The notes beneath the pieces were generated by a model. The model ran no database searches. It was not told the origin of the DNA and saw only the letters and a list, made by a program, of their open reading frames with translations. 64,000 nt of DNA from Acidobacteriota bacterium (lineage in GTDB: Bacteria > Acidobacteriota > Terriglobia > Acidiferrales > UBA7541). Numbering within the stretch: the first letter of the stretch is position 1; each line of letters opens with the position of its first letter. The position numbers and the translations under genes are program-made. The stretch is from the NCBI GenBank assembly GCA_016201285.1, contig JACQDE010000087.1:51694-115693 (forward strand), given 5' to 3'. Shown here piece after piece: positions 61,333 to 64,000 of the stretch.

Positions 61333-63774
61333 ATGCACGGGCATCCCTCCAATGCGATTTTGTGGTTGCTTTTCACTCTGAGTGTGTGCGCGGCGGGCGA
61401 GTCTCCTTCGGCGCAGCTCCGGGGAAAGGTGGCGGACGAAAACGGCGTCGCCGTGGCCGGCGTCGAAATCGTCGCGCGCTCCGCCGCCGGTCAGACGCAA
61501 ACCGTTTATACGGATGAAGCAGGCGGCTTTGAATTTTCTTCCTTGTCCGCCGGGGACTATCGGGTGAGCCTCAGCAAGCCCGGCTTCTTCCGCCTCGCGG
61601 ATCAGCCCGTACAACTCAGGGAAGGCGCGAACGAAGCCTCCTTCACGTTGAGCCACGAGTTTGAAATCCACGAGACCGTCGAAGTGCGTTCCACGACCAC
61701 GCGCATCGAGCCGCAGGAAGCGGCGCATCAGAAAACGCTGGTCGCGCACGAAATCAGGGACATCCCCGTCCCCAGCTCACACGATCTCCGGAACACGTTG
61801 CCCGCACTGCCGGGAGTGTTGCTGGACCATTCCGGCCAGTTGCACGTCGCCGGCGCCCGCGCAGGACAAACTGAATTCCTGCTTGATGGATTCGAGATCG
61901 GCAATCCTGCCACGGGCGACCTGACCGTGCGCATGAGCGTGGACACAGTTCGCGCCATGACAGTGGAGACCGGACGCTACGGCGCGCAATACGCACATGC
62001 CGGCGCGGGCGTGGTGGCGCTGGACACCACCGCGGGCGACGACCGGTGGCGCTTCGGCGCGACGAACTTCATCCCCGACCTTAATCTGGAGCGCGGCGTG
62101 CATTTCGGCAACTGGAATCCCCGCTTCACATTTTCCGGGCCGCTCAGGAAGGGCAAGGCGTGGTTTTCCGACGCCGTCAGCATCCAGCACTCCTTCGATC
62201 TGGTTCGCGAGCAGCCGCCCGGCTCCGACACCACCACGCAGTGGGGCGGCGACAACTTGCTGCGCGCGCAAATCAACCTGGCGCCTGCGAACCTGCTGCA
62301 GGGCAGCTTCCTCTACAACCGTTCGAGCGGGAGCCATCTTGGCCTGGGACCCTTTGCGCCGCTCTCGACGACGATCGACGCCGAGGTGCGCCGCTACTTC
62401 GTTTCCGTCAAGGATCAGATTTCCCTGAAGAGAACGCTGATCGAAATGGGGGCCGCCGTCGAAAACCGGCACGCGGAAATTCTGCCGATGGGCGCGGCGC
62501 CGTACGTGATTATGCCGAGCCGCGTGTCTGGAAATTTCTTTGAGACGCGGCGGCAGGGCGTGCGCCGATGGCAGGCGCTGGGAAGCGTGATTCTGCCGTC
62601 GCGCCACTGGCACGGTTCCCATGATGTTCAGGCGGGCATGAACCTAGCGGCGATTGCCTTCACGCAATCTGCCGCGCGGAATCCCATCGAGTTTCAGCGT
62701 GCGGATACCACGCTCTCGCAGCGCTCGACCTTTTCCGGGCCCGCGCAGTTTCGCCTTACCAACACTCAGCTGGGCTCCTACGCGCAAGACTCCTGGCGAA
62801 TCGCCCACGCATTGGTAGTGCAAGCGGGCCTTCGCGTGGATTGGGATCGGCTTCTGCGGCGCGCCATTCTCCAGCCGCGGATGGCGGCAAATGTTCTTCC
62901 CTTCCGCGACGAGCGCACCAAACTGGCGGTGGCCTGGGGAATGTACTATCAGCCGATTGACCTGGCCATGTGGGGGCAGGGATTTGATCAGCAGCAAAGC
63001 GACATTTTCTTCGATGCCACAGGAACCATCGCAGTGCTTGGGCCTGTCGCCAGCAGCTTCGTGGTGCCGTCGAGCAGACTGAAACAGCCGCGCTTTCTCA
63101 CCACCAGTGCGGAGTGGACACAAAGAATTCGGAAAGATACTCTCGGAGGAATCCATTTCATCCATCGCAACCAGCGAAATGGTCACGCCTACGAGCCACA
63201 AGCGCCCGGGCCGCCCGGCGGCAACCTTCGTCTGCAAGATCAGCGTCGCGATGCGTATCGCGCCGTCGAACTCTGGGTGCGCCAATCCTTTCGCGAGAAG
63301 GCGGAAGTGTTCGGCAGCTACACGCGCTCCCGAGCCCGTTCCAACGAAGCCCTGGATTATTCCCTCGGGGAGATACTCTTTGCCGCGCAGGCACCCGGAC
63401 CGCTCGCGTGGGATGCGCCGAACCGGCTCGTCTCCTGGGGCTGGGCGCCGGGGCCGTTTTGGAACTTATGGCTGAGCTATTTCCTGGAATACCGCAGCGG
63501 TTTCCCGTTCAACGTCGTGAACCAGCAACGGCAATTGGTGGGCACACCCGGCCAGCTTCGCTTTCCGGACTATCTGAGCATCAATATTGGGATCGAGAAG
63601 CGGTTCCGACTGCGGGGTTCAGAGTGGGCGGCGCGGCTGAGCGTCATCAATCTGACCGACCACGCCAACCCGAACGCGGTAGTCAACAACCGCGACGCGC
63701 CGAATTTCTTGATCTTTGCAGGCGGCCAGCGCCGCGCCTTCACGGCCCGTCTGCGCCTGGTCGGAAGAAAATAG
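61333..63774 (+). CDS. TonB-dependent receptor with carboxypeptidase-regulatory domain, third copy
   Basis: The 813-residue protein has a signal-like N-terminus, then a CarboxypepD_reg domain (LRGKVADENGVAVAGVEIVARS, about 29-110). A plug domain (LVAHEIRDIPVPSSHDLRNTLPALPGV ... VETGRYGAQYAHAGAGVVAL) and a beta-barrel of about 580 residues ending FTARLRLVGRK follow. It is shorter than the two receptors near 7-15 kb and lacks their leader and signal sequence, so it belongs to another subgroup. The thioredoxin-like gene 20 bases downstream is probably co-transcribed. The ligand is unknown. Confidence 0.88.
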   Translation: MHGHPSNAILWLLFTLSVCAAGESPSAQLRGKVADENGVAVAGVEIVARSAAGQTQTVYTDEAGGFEFSSLSAGDYRVSLSKPGFFRLADQPVQLREGANEASFTLSHEFEIHETVEVRSTTTRIEPQEAAHQKTLVAHEIRDIPVPSSHDLRNTLPALPGVLLDHSGQLHVAGARAGQTEFLLDGFEIGNPATGDLTVRMSVDTVRAMTVETGRYGAQYAHAGAGVVALDTTAGDDRWRFGATNFIPDLNLERGVHFGNWNPRFTFSGPLRKGKAWFSDAVSIQHSFDLVREQPPGSDTTTQWGGDNLLRAQINLAPANLLQGSFLYNRSSGSHLGLGPFAPLSTTIDAEVRRYFVSVKDQISLKRTLIEMGAAVENRHAEILPMGAAPYVIMPSRVSGNFFETRRQGVRRWQALGSVILPSRHWHGSHDVQAGMNLAAIAFTQSAARNPIEFQRADTTLSQRSTFSGPAQFRLTNTQLGSYAQDSWRIAHALVVQAGLRVDWDRLLRRAILQPRMAANVLPFRDERTKLAVAWGMYYQPIDLAMWGQGFDQQQSDIFFDATGTIAVLGPVASSFVVPSSRLKQPRFLTTSAEWTQRIRKDTLGGIHFIHRNQRNGHAYEPQAPGPPGGNLRLQDQRRDAYRAVELWVRQSFREKAEVFGSYTRSRARSNEALDYSLGEILFAAQAPGPLAWDAPNRLVSWGWAPGPFWNLWLSYFLEYRSGFPFNVVNQQRQLVGTPGQLRFPDYLSINIGIEKRFRLRGSEWAARLSVINLTDHANPNAVVNNRDAPNFLIFAGGQRRAFTARLRLVGRK

Positions 63775-63794
63775 TTTCACCAAGGAGAACGCCG

Positions 63795-64000
63795 ATGAAA
63801 ACGAACGGGTGGGCGGCGCTTGCATGTCTGATGGTGGCCGCTTCTCCGCTGTGCATGAACGCGCAAAGCCCCCCCGCGAAGGCGGCAGCGCCGAAAGCTG
63901 ACTCGGCTTCCGCGGCAACCTATGTTCCCGTGCGCGATTATGATCCGGCGCGCGATGCCGCCCGAGATATTGATGAGGCTGTGGCCGAAGCCCGGCGCAC
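63795..64000 (+). CDS. Thioredoxin-family secreted protein, N-terminal part only
   Basis: The ATG at 63795 follows AAGGAG at seven bases. The visible 68 residues are a signal peptide (ending MNAQS), an Ala/Pro/Lys-rich spacer and YVPVRDYDPARDAARDIDEAVAEARRT. That last phrase is the usual lead-in to a thioredoxin-like domain in proteins with a later WCxxC motif, but the motif itself is beyond the window. Confidence in the family is therefore limited. Confidence 0.65.
   Translation, partial: MKTNGWAALACLMVAASPLCMNAQSPPAKAAAPKADSASAATYVPVRDYDPARDAARDIDEAVAEARR

Overview
The window looks like a chromosomal segment of an Acidobacteriota (Terriglobia-like soil acidobacterium). The reasons are the high GC content, two very large CarboxypepD_reg/TonB-type outer-membrane receptors in tandem plus a third at the right end, a row of MacB/FtsX-type permeases, secreted S9 and BNR-repeat proteins, DUF6526 and four-helix-bundle genes, and many short palindromic intergenic repeats. 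The lineage is inferred from gene content alone; there is no rRNA or tRNA here.

Layout. 1-7200 is a cell-wall salvage and synthesis block. A serine-hydrolase/NamZ (DUF1343) fusion, cut by the window edge, is divergent from a NagZ/serine-hydrolase fusion, followed by murQ and murA. 7200-15340 carries two paralogous TonB-type receptors with matching promoters, leaders and signal peptides. 15350-18140 is the rpsO-pnp locus on the minus strand. 18467-20923 is a minus-strand operon coupled by ATGA overlaps: glycosyltransferase, two pyruvoyl-tetrahydropterin synthase paralogues and folE. A TlpA-like thioredoxin is divergent from it. 21583-28398 encodes a HlyD/MacA adaptor and four FtsX/MacB permeases, with a repeat-flanked four-helix-bundle gene between them and no ATPase. 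28657-31812 holds a small membrane protein, an AraC/GyrI regulator, an SLC13-type transporter and a PilZ protein. 32000-34778 is a CopA-type copper ATPase with a tiny divergent HMA-like protein. A structured minus-strand RNA, possibly 6S RNA, lies at about 34793-35047. 35265-38124 has a PhoD-like phosphatase and a porin gene broken by an in-frame TAG. 38183-43170 is a TetR-adaptor-RND efflux set.

43311-45917 is an accessory patch: a zinc-finger protein, a VapBC-like pair, REP hairpins and a TrmJ-like methyltransferase. 46081-50883 has an S9 peptidase and a PilB/GspE-type ATPase fused to zinc ribbons and a receiver domain, preceded by a sigma-28-like promoter. 50957-52416 has an RHS remnant and a membrane protein. 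52668-53789 has a cold-shock protein, a UvrD-tail-like small protein and a DUF6526 protein. 53908-64000 is mostly secreted proteins (BNR-repeat, SGNH-like, TIM-barrel-like and LolA-like), a PD-(D/E)XK nuclease, a third TonB receptor and the start of a thioredoxin-family gene.

The strongest system-level signals are the paired muropeptide-salvage fusions, the PTPS-II pair with folE (which points to tetrahydrobiopterin), the duplicated receptor promoter-leader cassette, and the sigma-28-like promoter in front of a pilus-type ATPase. No database or folding program was run; all assignments come from motif reading.
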